From positions 1 to 32,116 of the forward strand of contig JAIEMQ010000039.1 in the NCBI GenBank assembly GCA_019752015.1: a DNA stretch of 32,116 nucleotides. Direction: 5' to 3'. The stretch is from Cyanobacteriota bacterium. GTDB taxonomy: Bacteria; Acidobacteriota; Vicinamibacteria; Vicinamibacterales; UBA2999. This document shows, piece by piece, positions 1 to 8,075 of this stretch (its first letter is position 1; each line of letters starts with the position of its first letter). The notes under the pieces are model-generated. The model was not told the DNA's origin. It ran no database searches and worked only from the letters and a program-made list of their open reading frames with translations. The translations under genes were made by a program, and so were the position numbers.

Positions 1-46
1 TATCATGAGAACGAAGAAAGAACGACGAAGAACTCAAACAGCGTAA
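1..46. other. Gene-free edge, purine-rich low-complexity sequence
   Basis: This is the stretch downstream of the leftmost methyltransferase stop codon. It is A/G-rich with degenerate repetition of a GAACGAA-like unit around positions 8-33. No gene, terminator hairpin or promoter is visible. It slightly resembles the AT-rich AACGAA-containing element at 27672-27738, but the similarity is too short to claim a shared repeat family. Confidence 0.4.
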
Positions 47-841
47 CTAAACCGTCCACTGAATCGGATCAGGCCTATAGCCCGACTCCACGTAAAGCAG
101 CATCACTTTCCGCAAGTATGAGGCTTCCTCCGCGAAACGCTTGTTAATCAACACTCGATTTGGTCGTGCCCAATGTGAGTCTCGCCGGGTAAATAGGGAA
201 AAGCAGTCAGTTATTGCGGTGCTGGTCTCCCAGTTAATGAGTTCCTGCGCTATACACCGCAACCCAACAGCCGAACAGCACTCTGTAAAGCGCCGTGCCG
301 TCATACTTGTCGCGCGCCCAGGTGTGTTATCTAAGAAATCGGGCAACTCACCAGTGGAGGGGTCCACATACACTCCGATGTTCGAGTGGTGGAAAAACCC
401 GACGCCATTCGGGGTGAGCTTGCGAGCCAGTTGGGCGAGGTAGCTGTCGATGACATCCGCCTCGGCATGTACCAGGGAGTCGAAGGAGAACGCGAAATCA
501 ATAGTGGCATCCTGGAGCATTGCCAGTGATTTGCCATCATTAAGATGATAGGAAATGTGTGTGTCCTTATGGAACCGTTTCTTGCAGGCTTCGATGCAGG
601 AGTCTGCCAAGTCCACCACGATGAGCTTCTCGCAGTGTGCCTTGATCATTTCTGTCCATCGCCCGTACCCTGGGGCAATCTCCAGAATCGAATGAGCCGG
701 AAGAAAAGCATGTATGCGAGGAAAGATGCTGGCGTACCACTGAGTCTCTGATCCTCCCCAGCTGGCCGACCACTTTTCACCTTTTTGAGACCAGTCGTAC
801 TTCTCGTTCCACCATCGCAGGTTTTCCTCGATTGTAGGCAT
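47..841 (-). CDS. Class I SAM-dependent methyltransferase
   Basis: A 264-residue protein with a Rossmann methyltransferase core. SAM motif I is ILEIAPGYGRW at residues 52-62, an acidic end of strand beta-2 follows at LIVVDLAD (about 73-80), and FAFSFDSLVH (about 117-126) is the motif-IV region. It is the last gene of the leftward unit GT4 - flippase - methyltransferase, so it most likely methylates a sugar or a polysaccharide/lipid intermediate; the substrate cannot be read from sequence. The ATG start has GAGGAG just upstream. The gene is visibly richer in A+T than its neighbours (more AAA, AAT and TTA-type codons), which suggests recent acquisition, as is common at the edge of polysaccharide clusters. 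Family call is firm, substrate unknown. Confidence 0.85.
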   Translation of the reverse strand: MPTIEENLRWWNEKYDWSQKGEKWSASWGGSETQWYASIFPRIHAFLPAHSILEIAPGYGRWTEMIKAHCEKLIVVDLADSCIEACKKRFHKDTHISYHLNDGKSLAMLQDATIDFAFSFDSLVHAEADVIDSYLAQLARKLTPNGVGFFHHSNIGVYVDPSTGELPDFLDNTPGRATSMTARRFTECCSAVGLRCIAQELINWETSTAITDCFSLFTRRDSHWARPNRVLINKRFAEEASYLRKVMLLYVESGYRPDPIQWTV

Positions 842-878
842 ATCTCCTCACCTTGTTAGACCGTACTATTCATGGCAT

Positions 879-2420
879 TTACGCGGGTCGCGGCGCCGTT
901 TTACCAACGACGGCCAGCAGATCCCAGAGCGCTCGTCGTTCAGACGCGGGAAACATAGTCAGGAATACCAGCGCGGCAATGGGCAGACTGAAGGACGCGC
1001 GCGTCGCAATCGCCGGATACGAGCGGCCCGTGATCACCAACCCTGAGAGATAAAGCACAGCCGCGTTCGCGGCGAACATCAGCGCGCCCGGAAAAACGCT
1101 GGCTGCGATCAAGGTCCAGATCGGCAGGTCGAGCTTTCGACATAGGTAAGACGGCAGCACGACCGCGCTGATGAAGACCGCGGGAAGCGCTGTCGCCAGC
1201 GCCACGCCGGGGATACCGAGGCGCGGCGCGAGCCAGATGCTCAACCCGAGATTGGCCAACGCTTCCAGCATCAACACCTTTGCGGGAAACGACACCAGGT
1301 GCATCGCCTGATAGAAGCCGAGCGGCCCATGAATCGTCAGCACCTGGCCGAACGCGGCAACCGCGAGAAAGATCAGCACCCATTGCGCGGGCGCGCCGAA
1401 TGCGTCGCCGACCCAGCGGTTCAAGAACGCCGGGCCCAGCGTCATCAACGTGGCCCCAAGCCAGGCGGTCAGAAAGCACGCAATCCGCGTGGCGCTCAAG
1501 TACGAAGCTCGAAGCGCGGCCAGTTCGCCGCGCGTGCTCAGCTCCGTCAGGTGCGGCAGCAACACGCTCGTGAAGCCGCTGACCGCTTGACGTGCGTACT
1601 CCATGAGCTGCAACGGCAACGCGTAGAGTGCGACGCTCGACGCGCCGAGCATGATGCCGATGATCGTCGTATCGCTGAAACTCACCAAGCGGACCGCGAA
1701 CATGATGAAAAACGACGGCACACCAAATCCGTAGAGCATCGCGAGCTCGTCGCGCCGGCACCGGACCGGGCGCACGGACAACTGCGGGACCAGGCGATAC
1801 GCGATCGCGGCGAGCATCAGCGTCTGAATCGCCGCCACCGACGCGGTCATCAACGCCAGGCGAAATAACGGATCCCGACCGGTCGCGAGGATCAGCGGGA
1901 TGGCGATGAATCGCAGCGCGATCGTCGAAATGTTGACGACATTGACGAGGTCCCACCGGTCGTAGCCGCAAATCAAACCCGAAAACGCGCTGCCGATGAA
2001 GACGAAGAACAGCTGTGCGCCGAGCAGCAGGCACGTGGCCGACGCCGCCCGCGCGGCCTCAGCTGAGAGGGGCTCGGCGAACGCGTGCGGGATCACCGTG
2101 CTGATCGCGGCCATCACCACAAAGCACGCGAGGCCGAGGATGCCGTAGATGCCCGTCACGACGGAGATCAGGCGATTGGTGCCCGCCTGATCGTTGTTCG
2201 TCCGATACTGAGCGACGTATTTGATCAGCGCCGAGCCGAGGCCGATATACAGGAGGTCGGAGTACATCAGCAGGCCGTTCAGAAACGACCAGACGCCGTA
2301 CAACTCCGTGTCCAGCGCACGGACGATGATCGGCGTGATGATCAGGCCGTACGCGACGCTGATCGGAATGGTCAGCCAGTTCGAGAGGACGTTTCTGGCG
2401 ACGGAGCCGGGGCGCGTCAT
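879..2420 (-). CDS. Polysaccharide flippase (Wzx/MATE-like, MOP superfamily)
   Basis: A 513-residue, highly hydrophobic protein with about 12-14 predicted membrane segments. It has a short charged N-terminus (MTRPGSVARNVLSNW) followed by alternating hydrophobic stretches, as in RfbX/Wzx oligosaccharide flippases. The expected role is flipping lipid-linked oligosaccharide repeat units across the inner membrane before polymerisation. Its ATG overlaps the stop codon of the preceding GT4 gene by four bases (2417-2420), indicating translational coupling. With the O-ligase/polymerase at 10472-11803 it would give a Wzx/Wzy-type route. Family assignment is by overall character and context; individual flippase motifs are weakly conserved. 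Confidence 0.88.
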   Translation of the reverse strand: MTRPGSVARNVLSNWLTIPISVAYGLIITPIIVRALDTELYGVWSFLNGLLMYSDLLYIGLGSALIKYVAQYRTNNDQAGTNRLISVVTGIYGILGLACFVVMAAISTVIPHAFAEPLSAEAARAASATCLLLGAQLFFVFIGSAFSGLICGYDRWDLVNVVNISTIALRFIAIPLILATGRDPLFRLALMTASVAAIQTLMLAAIAYRLVPQLSVRPVRCRRDELAMLYGFGVPSFFIMFAVRLVSFSDTTIIGIMLGASSVALYALPLQLMEYARQAVSGFTSVLLPHLTELSTRGELAALRASYLSATRIACFLTAWLGATLMTLGPAFLNRWVGDAFGAPAQWVLIFLAVAAFGQVLTIHGPLGFYQAMHLVSFPAKVLMLEALANLGLSIWLAPRLGIPGVALATALPAVFISAVVLPSYLCRKLDLPIWTLIAASVFPGALMFAANAAVLYLSGLVITGRSYPAIATRASFSLPIAALVFLTMFPASERRALWDLLAVVGKTAPRPA

Positions 2421-3613
2421 CGTGCTGCGATTCCAACGAGATCGGTACCGTCAGGAGCCCGCTCCAACGCCGGCGAGACCAGCTGCTCGAACAGTTGCTC
2501 GTAACGGTGCAGATGATGATCCCAGGTGTAATTGCGCTGAACGGTCTCGCGCGCCGCGTCGCCGGCGGCCCGGAGTTGCTCCGGGCGCTCGATGAGGTCG
2601 GCCAGCAGGCGGCCGAAGTGTTCATCGGAGTCCGCAAGAAAACCATCGCGACCGTGATCGACAATTTCCGCATTGGCGGTGTGATAACGCACGCCGTCAC
2701 CGCGCATCGCCAGGCACGCGACGCCATGACTCATGGCTTCGACCATCGTGACCGGAAAATTCTCGAGCCATGACGGAAACACCAGTAGGTCCGCCCGGCG
2801 ATACCAATCGGCGGGATTCGATTGGAATCCGTGGAAGACCACGCGATCGGCGATGCCGAGACGCCGTGCCTGCGCCTCCAGTTCAGCGCGCGTGCCGCCG
2901 TCACCCACGATGTCGAAGATCCAGTTCTGCGAGCCGGCTCGCGACAAAACGTCCAGCGCCAGGTCGATCCGTTTGCGCGGGATGAGCTGACCGACCCAGA
3001 GCAACCGGACCTGTTGACCGCCGGACGCACGTGGCGTGGGCGCCGGCATCTCTGTCGCCATCGGATTGATGAAAAAGCGCGGCCGGATATTTGGATACCG
3101 TTTCGTCAATGCGTCACACGCCAGCTGAGTGAAGCGCATCGTGCGGGTCGCGTGTTGTAGCGCCCATCCCTGCAAATGGACGTAGAGGCGGTGAGTCACT
3201 GCCGCGAGGAATTTTGGAAAGTTGTAGCTGGCGATTTCCTGATCGACGAGCAGCGAGTGCGGCAGATACACCCATGGGGTCTGCGGAAAGCGCCGCGCGT
3301 GCGCCTTCACAAAGAGGTGCTCGCCGGCGATGACGACGTCCGCGGGAGGCAGATTCAAATCGAGCAAGCCTCGGTGGGAGTGTCGGTAATTGTGGAGAGC
3401 CGCGAAGCGCCAGAGAAAAGGGAAAGATGGCGGCGCCGGCAACGGCACGGCATAAACCTCGACGTTAGGCCCAACGTTGGGGTTGGGCTCGAACGAGACC
3501 AGGGAGACGCGATGCCCACGCGCGGTAAGCCGCTCCACCAGTTCCTGGTGATAGACATGACTGCCGGCGCTGCGGTCGACCTTTCCCGCCAGAATCCTGA
3601 CGTGGTATCTCAC
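2417..3613 (-). CDS. Glycosyltransferase family 4 (GT-B fold)
   Basis: About 398 residues. The N-terminal acceptor domain contains the glycine/serine-rich loop GKVDRSAGSHVYHQ near residue 10. The C-terminal nucleotide-sugar domain contains the VGQLIPRKRIDLALDVL strand-helix and the GT4 E-x7-E signature (ENFPVTMVE) before a glycine-containing helix. It probably transfers a sugar from a nucleotide donor to the lipid-linked repeat unit in the cytoplasm. I chose the GTG at 3613 because GAAGG lies five bases upstream; an in-frame ATG at 3682 would add 23 residues that do not look like GT4 sequence. First gene of the flippase unit, divergent from the secreted protein at 3731. Confidence 0.87.
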   Translation of the reverse strand: MRYHVRILAGKVDRSAGSHVYHQELVERLTARGHRVSLVSFEPNPNVGPNVEVYAVPLPAPPSFPFLWRFAALHNYRHSHRGLLDLNLPPADVVIAGEHLFVKAHARRFPQTPWVYLPHSLLVDQEIASYNFPKFLAAVTHRLYVHLQGWALQHATRTMRFTQLACDALTKRYPNIRPRFFINPMATEMPAPTPRASGGQQVRLLWVGQLIPRKRIDLALDVLSRAGSQNWIFDIVGDGGTRAELEAQARRLGIADRVVFHGFQSNPADWYRRADLLVFPSWLENFPVTMVEAMSHGVACLAMRGDGVRYHTANAEIVDHGRDGFLADSDEHFGRLLADLIERPEQLRAAGDAARETVQRNYTWDHHLHRYEQLFEQLVSPALERAPDGTDLVGIAAR

Positions 3614-3730
3614 TTTGACCTTCGGGATGCAAAACAATAGCCACGGCCGTGCAGTCAGATCGGCACTGAATAATCGCGGCAAAAGACGGATGTGGTAGTG
3701 GGCGGCATGAGATTCGCTTAGCCACTCCGC
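3614..3730. promoter_or_regulatory. Divergent intergenic region between GT4 and secreted protein
   Basis: A 117-bp gap between two outward-facing genes, so it should hold both promoters. Weak -24/-12-like strings with GG and GC 12 bp apart can be read on both strands (3628-3644 minus, 3702-3718 plus), but each would start transcription within four bases of the start codon and neither has a GAC-N4-GTC dyad upstream. I do not assign a promoter with confidence. Confidence 0.3.
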
Positions 3731-5005
3731 ATGTTCAAGGCATTGATGCGGTCAACGATCACGTCCGGCGTCATTGTTGGGCTTGGGGTGGCGTTGCTAT
3801 TGACCGGCGTCACGGTCGCGCGCGTGCAGGTTGATGGCCCCAAGCGGCTCGAGCCGATACGCCCGCCGGCACAACCATCTTCCGGACGCTTGAGCTTCGA
3901 CGCCCTTATCTATCAGGGTGCCTTCCGGGTGCCTGATCAAAGCAGCGAGGAGGGTTTCTCGTACGGCGGGCAGACGCTGGCATATAACCCGGTGGCCAAC
4001 ACGCTGTTCCTCAACGCGTTGAATGGCACGGTCGCCGAGGTGTCGATTCCGGCTCCCGTCAAGGCCGCGCTCGCCGAGCAGGTGCCGGTGGCAACGATCG
4101 TCCAACCGCTTCGCGATCCCACTGACGGCCATCTCCGGGACATCGCGGAGAGCGGCGTCGTGCTCGATGGCCTGCTCGTGCATGACGGACGGTTGTACGG
4201 CGCTGGCGTGATCGCGTACGACGCGTCGAACTCGCAACGGGTGTCGCACTTCGGACGCTCCCTGGATTTGACGCGGCGCGAAGTGACTCGCATTCACCAG
4301 GTCGGAGAAACCGGTAAGGCCGGGTTCGTGGCCGGCTACATGGCGACCGTTCCCCCCGAATGGCGCGCGGCGCTGGGCGGGGCCGCGGTGACCGGACAGT
4401 GTTGTCTCTCCATCATCAGCCGCACTTCGTACGGGCCGGGATTGTTCGCGTGGAACCCGGCCGATCTCGGCAACCGTGACCCGGTACCGGCGGCCCCGCT
4501 GCTGTACTACCCCCAACAGCACGCGACGCTGGGACCGTGGGAAGGCGCGAATGAAGTATTCGGCGGCACGACGGAGGTCGCCGGAGTCGCCATCATTGAC
4601 AGGGCGGTCCTGTTCGCCGGACGCAATGGCATGGGCCCTTTTTGTTATGGCCAAGGCACCGGCGATGCGCGAGTGGCGAGCGAACCGCGAACCGACGGCG
4701 AAAAGTTCTGCTACGACCCGACGAGCAACGACAAAGGGCAGCACGCGTTTCCGTACCGGCTCCAATTCTGGGCTTACGACATCAACGATCTGGCCGCAGT
4801 ACGCGCCGGCCGGCGTGACCCGTGGGAAGTGAAGCCGTACGCGGTGTGGCCGTTCGAGCTCCCAGCGATTGGCGATCCCTATCCGAGAATTGGCGCCGTG
4901 GCGTATGACGCCTCTCGTCGCCGCCTGTTCCTGACACAGCTCTTCGGCGACAAGGACGGCTACGCCCGTCGTCCGATCGTGCACGTCTTCACCGTTCGCG
5001 AATGA
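3731..5005 (+). CDS. Uncharacterised exported or membrane-anchored protein, possibly beta-propeller
   Basis: A 424-residue protein that I do not recognise. Residues about 9-30 form one hydrophobic segment after a basic start (TSGVIVGLGVALLLTGVTVA), so it is probably exported, or anchored with the bulk in the periplasm. The rest is rich in Gly, Pro and aromatic residues. Phrases such as LAYNPVANTLFL (about 84-95) and VAYDASRRRLFLTQL near the C-terminus resemble propeller-blade strands. Four cysteines fall in GQCCL, PFCYG and KFCYD contexts, suggesting disulfides or metal binding. It sits alone on the plus strand inside the exopolysaccharide locus, between two leftward glycosyltransferase units. 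A role in handling the glycan outside the cytoplasm is inference only. Confidence 0.8.
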   Translation: MFKALMRSTITSGVIVGLGVALLLTGVTVARVQVDGPKRLEPIRPPAQPSSGRLSFDALIYQGAFRVPDQSSEEGFSYGGQTLAYNPVANTLFLNALNGTVAEVSIPAPVKAALAEQVPVATIVQPLRDPTDGHLRDIAESGVVLDGLLVHDGRLYGAGVIAYDASNSQRVSHFGRSLDLTRREVTRIHQVGETGKAGFVAGYMATVPPEWRAALGGAAVTGQCCLSIISRTSYGPGLFAWNPADLGNRDPVPAAPLLYYPQQHATLGPWEGANEVFGGTTEVAGVAIIDRAVLFAGRNGMGPFCYGQGTGDARVASEPRTDGEKFCYDPTSNDKGQHAFPYRLQFWAYDINDLAAVRAGRRDPWEVKPYAVWPFELPAIGDPYPRIGAVAYDASRRRLFLTQLFGDKDGYARRPIVHVFTVRE

Positions 5006-5034
5006 TGGAGCGCCGAAACGGCACTCAGAATTGA

Positions 5035-6285
5035 TTACGCCGAATATACACGTGGCGCCTTTGCGATCTGAGGGGATGCCGAGGCCTGCAGGGATCGTGG
5101 CGCCGCCGCGCGTTCGAGGATCGAGACGAGCGGCTCGAGCACGCGTGGCCACGTCAACGCGCTCAAATCGCTGCGGAGGGCGAGAGCGCGGCGCTCCGCT
5201 GCGGTTTTGTTCAGCAGATCGATCACGTGCTTCGCAAATTCCGGCGGCGTGTTCGCGACCCGGCATGCGGCCGCCGCCGTCGTCGGCAAGCCGCCGGCGA
5301 CCGCTTCGGTGATCACGATCGGTAATCCGGCAGCAATCGCTTCGAGCGCCTTGTTCTGAACACCGCGGGCGACATGCAGCGGAGCAATGCCGACCGCGGC
5401 GCCCCACAACCAATCGCGGACGTCGGGCACTCGGCCCGCCACGGTGATCGACGGATCGGTGTCGCAGAGCGCACGAAATGCCGGCGACGGATCGGGGCCG
5501 ACGACGGCGAGGGTGGCGTCGGGCCGCGATGCGCGCACGAGCGGCCACACCTGTTCCACGAACCACGTCATGCCTGCCGCATTCGGCTCGTAGTTCATCA
5601 CGCCGCAAAACACCACGCGTGGGCTGGTGATCGGCGAGCCCTGCGGCCGGAGCCGCTCGAGCTCGACGCCGTTGGCCAGCACCTTCACGTTGGCAGCGGG
5701 TGTCAGCGCGCGCGCGTTATCGGCTTCCCGCTCGTTGACGACCAGCGAGGTAACCGCCCTAGCGGCGGCGCGGGCCTCGAACGCCCCGAGCGTGGCCGCT
5801 TCGCGACGGTAGACCCACGATTTTGGAAACGTCCCGGCCGCCGCCATATCGCGCCACTTGCAGGAATCGACGTCGACGAAGTCGAGGACCAGCGGAATGC
5901 GATCGAGCGGCGGCTGCATGGCGAAGCGCGCCATCCCCGAGCCGTACGCGAACACCACGTCAGGTGGATGGGTCGCGGAAATGCGCTGCAGCGTGGCCTG
6001 CATGCCCGGCGCATCGAGCAGCGCGTGAGTGAGTGGAGTGCCGGTAATCAGCGCGGCGGCCGCATTGACGCCACCGCGAACCTTCGAGACGCGCATCGCG
6101 GTGACGCGCGCCACGAATGCCCGCACGTCATCGGCATGCGACGCTTCCTCGTCATCATGCACGAGCGAGACGAGCTCGACATCGGCGTGATCGCGCAGGT
6201 GACGCAGCGTGTGATACGCGCGAATGCGATCGCCGCGATTGGGCGCGTAGGGCAGCCGCTGAGTCAGCACCAGAACGCGCATCAT
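5035..6285 (-). CDS. PEP-CTERM/exosortase-associated sugar transferase (stp1/TIGR03087-like)
   Basis: A 416-residue GT-B glycosyltransferase. It begins RVLVLTQRLPYAPNRGDRIR and carries DFVDVDSCKW, VFCGVMNYEPNAAGMTWF and APLHVARGVQNKALEA. From memory these are hallmarks of the sugar transferase family tied to exosortase/PEP-CTERM exopolysaccharide loci (TIGR03087). It should add a sugar to the lipid-linked repeat unit. Its ATG overlaps the stop of the acetyltransferase (6282-6285), and two adjacent ATGs are possible starts. The AGGTGG just upstream comes from repeat copy A, so translation initiation may depend on that repeat. Last gene of the leftward GT2 - GT4 - acetyltransferase unit. Confidence 0.9.
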   Translation of the reverse strand: MMRVLVLTQRLPYAPNRGDRIRAYHTLRHLRDHADVELVSLVHDDEEASHADDVRAFVARVTAMRVSKVRGGVNAAAALITGTPLTHALLDAPGMQATLQRISATHPPDVVFAYGSGMARFAMQPPLDRIPLVLDFVDVDSCKWRDMAAAGTFPKSWVYRREAATLGAFEARAAARAVTSLVVNEREADNARALTPAANVKVLANGVELERLRPQGSPITSPRVVFCGVMNYEPNAAGMTWFVEQVWPLVRASRPDATLAVVGPDPSPAFRALCDTDPSITVAGRVPDVRDWLWGAAVGIAPLHVARGVQNKALEAIAAGLPIVITEAVAGGLPTTAAAACRVANTPPEFAKHVIDLLNKTAAERRALALRSDLSALTWPRVLEPLVSILERAAAPRSLQASASPQIAKAPRVYSA

Positions 6286-6911
6286 CCACCTACGCCAAGG
6301 CTTCGGTGGATAAGGGCCAGCGGCGGCTCTTCATCTCGTCGTCGAATGACGCGGGCGGGCACGCCGCCGGCGATCGTCAGGTCGGGAATTGGCCGCGTCA
6401 CAACGGCGCCTGCCGCGATTACTGTATCGCGACCGACATCGGCCATCACCACAGCGGCGCTGCCGATCCAGCTGCCGTTGCCGATTCGCACCGGCGCTTT
6501 CGTCGTGGGTTGATCGCGGATGGCAATCGTCAGGTCGTCAATGCCGTGCGTGTTGGCGCCGCTCGGCACGTGCACGCCCGCGGCCAGCAACGCGTTGTCG
6601 CCAATCTGGGCCCACCCGAGGTGGCACCGCGGCCCGATGTAGGCGCGGTCCCCGATCGTCGCCGAAGCGGAAGAGAAGATGGTGCCGAATTCGATGGTCG
6701 CCGTGCTCGCGCACGACTGCAGGGTGCGTGACAGAAAGGCGCGTCGCAGGTATTGCCCGATCAATCCAGGCACGAGCGCCCAGGCCTGCGTGGAGCCTTC
6801 GAGGGCGCGGTCGGCTCCCATCAGGCGGGCGCGCAGCCGCCAGGAGATGACCGATGGCGTGACGGCGAGCACGGCCAGGGCATGGGCCGTGGCCTTGATC
6901 GCTTCACGCAT
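6282..6911 (-). CDS. Hexapeptide-repeat acyltransferase (left-handed beta-helix)
   Basis: A 209-residue protein. After a partly hydrophobic N-terminal region it has a run of imperfect hexapeptide turns from about residue 88 (ATIEFGTIFSSASATIGD, YIGPRCHLGW, VRIGNGSWIG, VIAAGAVVTRPIP, IAGGVPARVI), typical of O-acetyltransferases such as WcaF- or serine-acetyltransferase-like enzymes. It likely acetylates a sugar of the exopolysaccharide; the acyl donor and acceptor are not visible. It overlaps GT4 by eight bases at its start and the next GT by four bases at its end. The last residues (IHRSLGVGG) are encoded by repeat copy A, so the natural C-terminus may have been altered by repeat insertion. 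Confidence 0.87.
   Translation of the reverse strand: MREAIKATAHALAVLAVTPSVISWRLRARLMGADRALEGSTQAWALVPGLIGQYLRRAFLSRTLQSCASTATIEFGTIFSSASATIGDRAYIGPRCHLGWAQIGDNALLAAGVHVPSGANTHGIDDLTIAIRDQPTTKAPVRIGNGSWIGSAAVVMADVGRDTVIAAGAVVTRPIPDLTIAGGVPARVIRRRDEEPPLALIHRSLGVGG
6289..6316 (+). repeat. Dispersed ~30-bp repeat, copy A
   Basis: The core ACGCCAAGGCTTCGGTGG matches copies at 15391-15423 (opposite strand) and 19501-19530. It lies at the acetyltransferase/sugar-transferase junction. On the minus strand it codes for the last residues of the first protein and provides AGGTGG just before the next ATG. Confidence 0.6.
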
Positions 6912-8073
6912 ACGACTCTCTCAGGCGCGCCGGCGGCGCGGCCAGCTCCTGATAGATCCGTTCAACCTTGCGGCAGCGCGTTTCGAATGACAGCTCGTTT
7001 TCCACACGCTGGCGGGCGCGGATCATCATGCGGCGCGTCGCCGACCGATCGAGCATCGCGGCGCTGATCGCGTGCATCAGCTTGTCGCCGCGTCCGATCG
7101 GCACGATGCGGCCGTGGACGCCGTCGTGCACGAGCTCCGCGGTGCCGCCGGCCTCGGTCGCGACGATCGGCGTTTCCATCGCCATCGCCTCGAGCACCGA
7201 GTTCGGCGTGCCTTCGTAATCGGACGACTGCACGAACAGGTTGAGCGCGTGATGCAGCGAGACGACGTCGGTGAGGTGTCCGGTCATCGTGACGCCGTCG
7301 GTCACGTCGAGCGCGCGGCGCTGGCGGTCGAGGGCCTCGCGCAGGCTGCCGTCGCCGGCGATGATCAGGTGCAGCTTCGGATTTCTCCGGTAGAGCGGCG
7401 CGAAGGCGTCGAGCAGCAGGTCGAACCGCTTCTGCGGCTCGAGGCGCCCGACCGCGCCAATCGCGATCTGATCCGGCTGCAGGTGCAGGCGCGCGCGCGC
7501 ATCGGCGACCTTCGACGCGTCGCGGCGGAACGCGCGCGCGTCGATCGCGTTGAGCACGGTCGTGACGCGTTCGGCCGGAGCGCCGTGCGCGATCAGTTCG
7601 TTGGCAATGTCGGTCGAGACCGCGATCAGGCGCGGGAACTTCGCCAGCACCTTCTTGTCCGCCGGGTAATACAGATAGCGTTCGCGCGGCGAGTGGCCGG
7701 TCCAGCCGTGCACCGTGGCCAGCGCCGCCACGCCGCAGGACTTCGACAGCATGAGCGCCAGCAGGTCGGTCTTGTATTCGTGCGCGTGCACGAGGTCGAT
7801 CTGCCGATCTGCAATCAGCCGGCGCAGCTTCGACCACACTTGCGGATCGAACGAGTGACGCTCGGTGACTTCGACGTAATCGACGTGCGCATCGTGGGCC
7901 CGTGTATCGATGCCGAAGATGCCGTCGCGGCGATCGCGGATGTAACAGACCGTGACATGCGTGCTGCTGGGATCGGCCATGGCCGCCCCCATCAGGATGG
8001 TTTTTTCCGGGCCGCCGCCCGTGCCGCGCACGCTGCGCAGCTCGAGGACGCGGACCGGGCGTGATGGGCTCAT
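6904..8073 (-). CDS. Glycosyltransferase family 4 (GT-B fold)
   Basis: A 389-residue protein starting MSPSRPVRVLELRSVRG. The N-terminal domain has the loop GTGGGPEKTI near residue 20 and VHAHEYKTDLLALML. The C-terminal domain has GAVGRLEPQKRFDLLLDAF, IIAGDGSLRE and the E-x7-E signature EGTPNSVLE. It should be a retaining glycosyltransferase using a nucleotide sugar in the cytoplasm. The ATG at 8073 follows the GT2 stop by two bases. The reading frame continues open upstream into the GT2 gene, but that extension is antigenic noise of the overlapping frame and not part of the protein. It overlaps the acetyltransferase start by eight bases, so the four genes are tightly coupled. Confidence 0.9.
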   Translation of the reverse strand: MSPSRPVRVLELRSVRGTGGGPEKTILMGAAMADPSSTHVTVCYIRDRRDGIFGIDTRAHDAHVDYVEVTERHSFDPQVWSKLRRLIADRQIDLVHAHEYKTDLLALMLSKSCGVAALATVHGWTGHSPRERYLYYPADKKVLAKFPRLIAVSTDIANELIAHGAPAERVTTVLNAIDARAFRRDASKVADARARLHLQPDQIAIGAVGRLEPQKRFDLLLDAFAPLYRRNPKLHLIIAGDGSLREALDRQRRALDVTDGVTMTGHLTDVVSLHHALNLFVQSSDYEGTPNSVLEAMAMETPIVATEAGGTAELVHDGVHGRIVPIGRGDKLMHAISAAMLDRSATRRMMIRARQRVENELSFETRCRKVERIYQELAAPPARLRESYA

Positions 8074-8075
8074 GA

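Noticed and set aside
3628-3718. Two -24/-12-like strings (3628-3644 minus, 3702-3718 plus) in the divergent gap at 3614-3730
   Set aside because: Several mismatches, no upstream dyad, and the minus-strand start would fall inside the GT4 ribosome-binding site.
5006-5034. Possible bidirectional terminator between the convergent secreted-protein and sugar-transferase genes
   Set aside because: No stem longer than a few base pairs and no T-tract on either strand.
3797-5608. A 603-codon open frame on the minus strand opposite the secreted protein
   Set aside because: It runs across two real genes in opposite directions and has a low-complexity Arg-rich product, as expected for a shadow frame.
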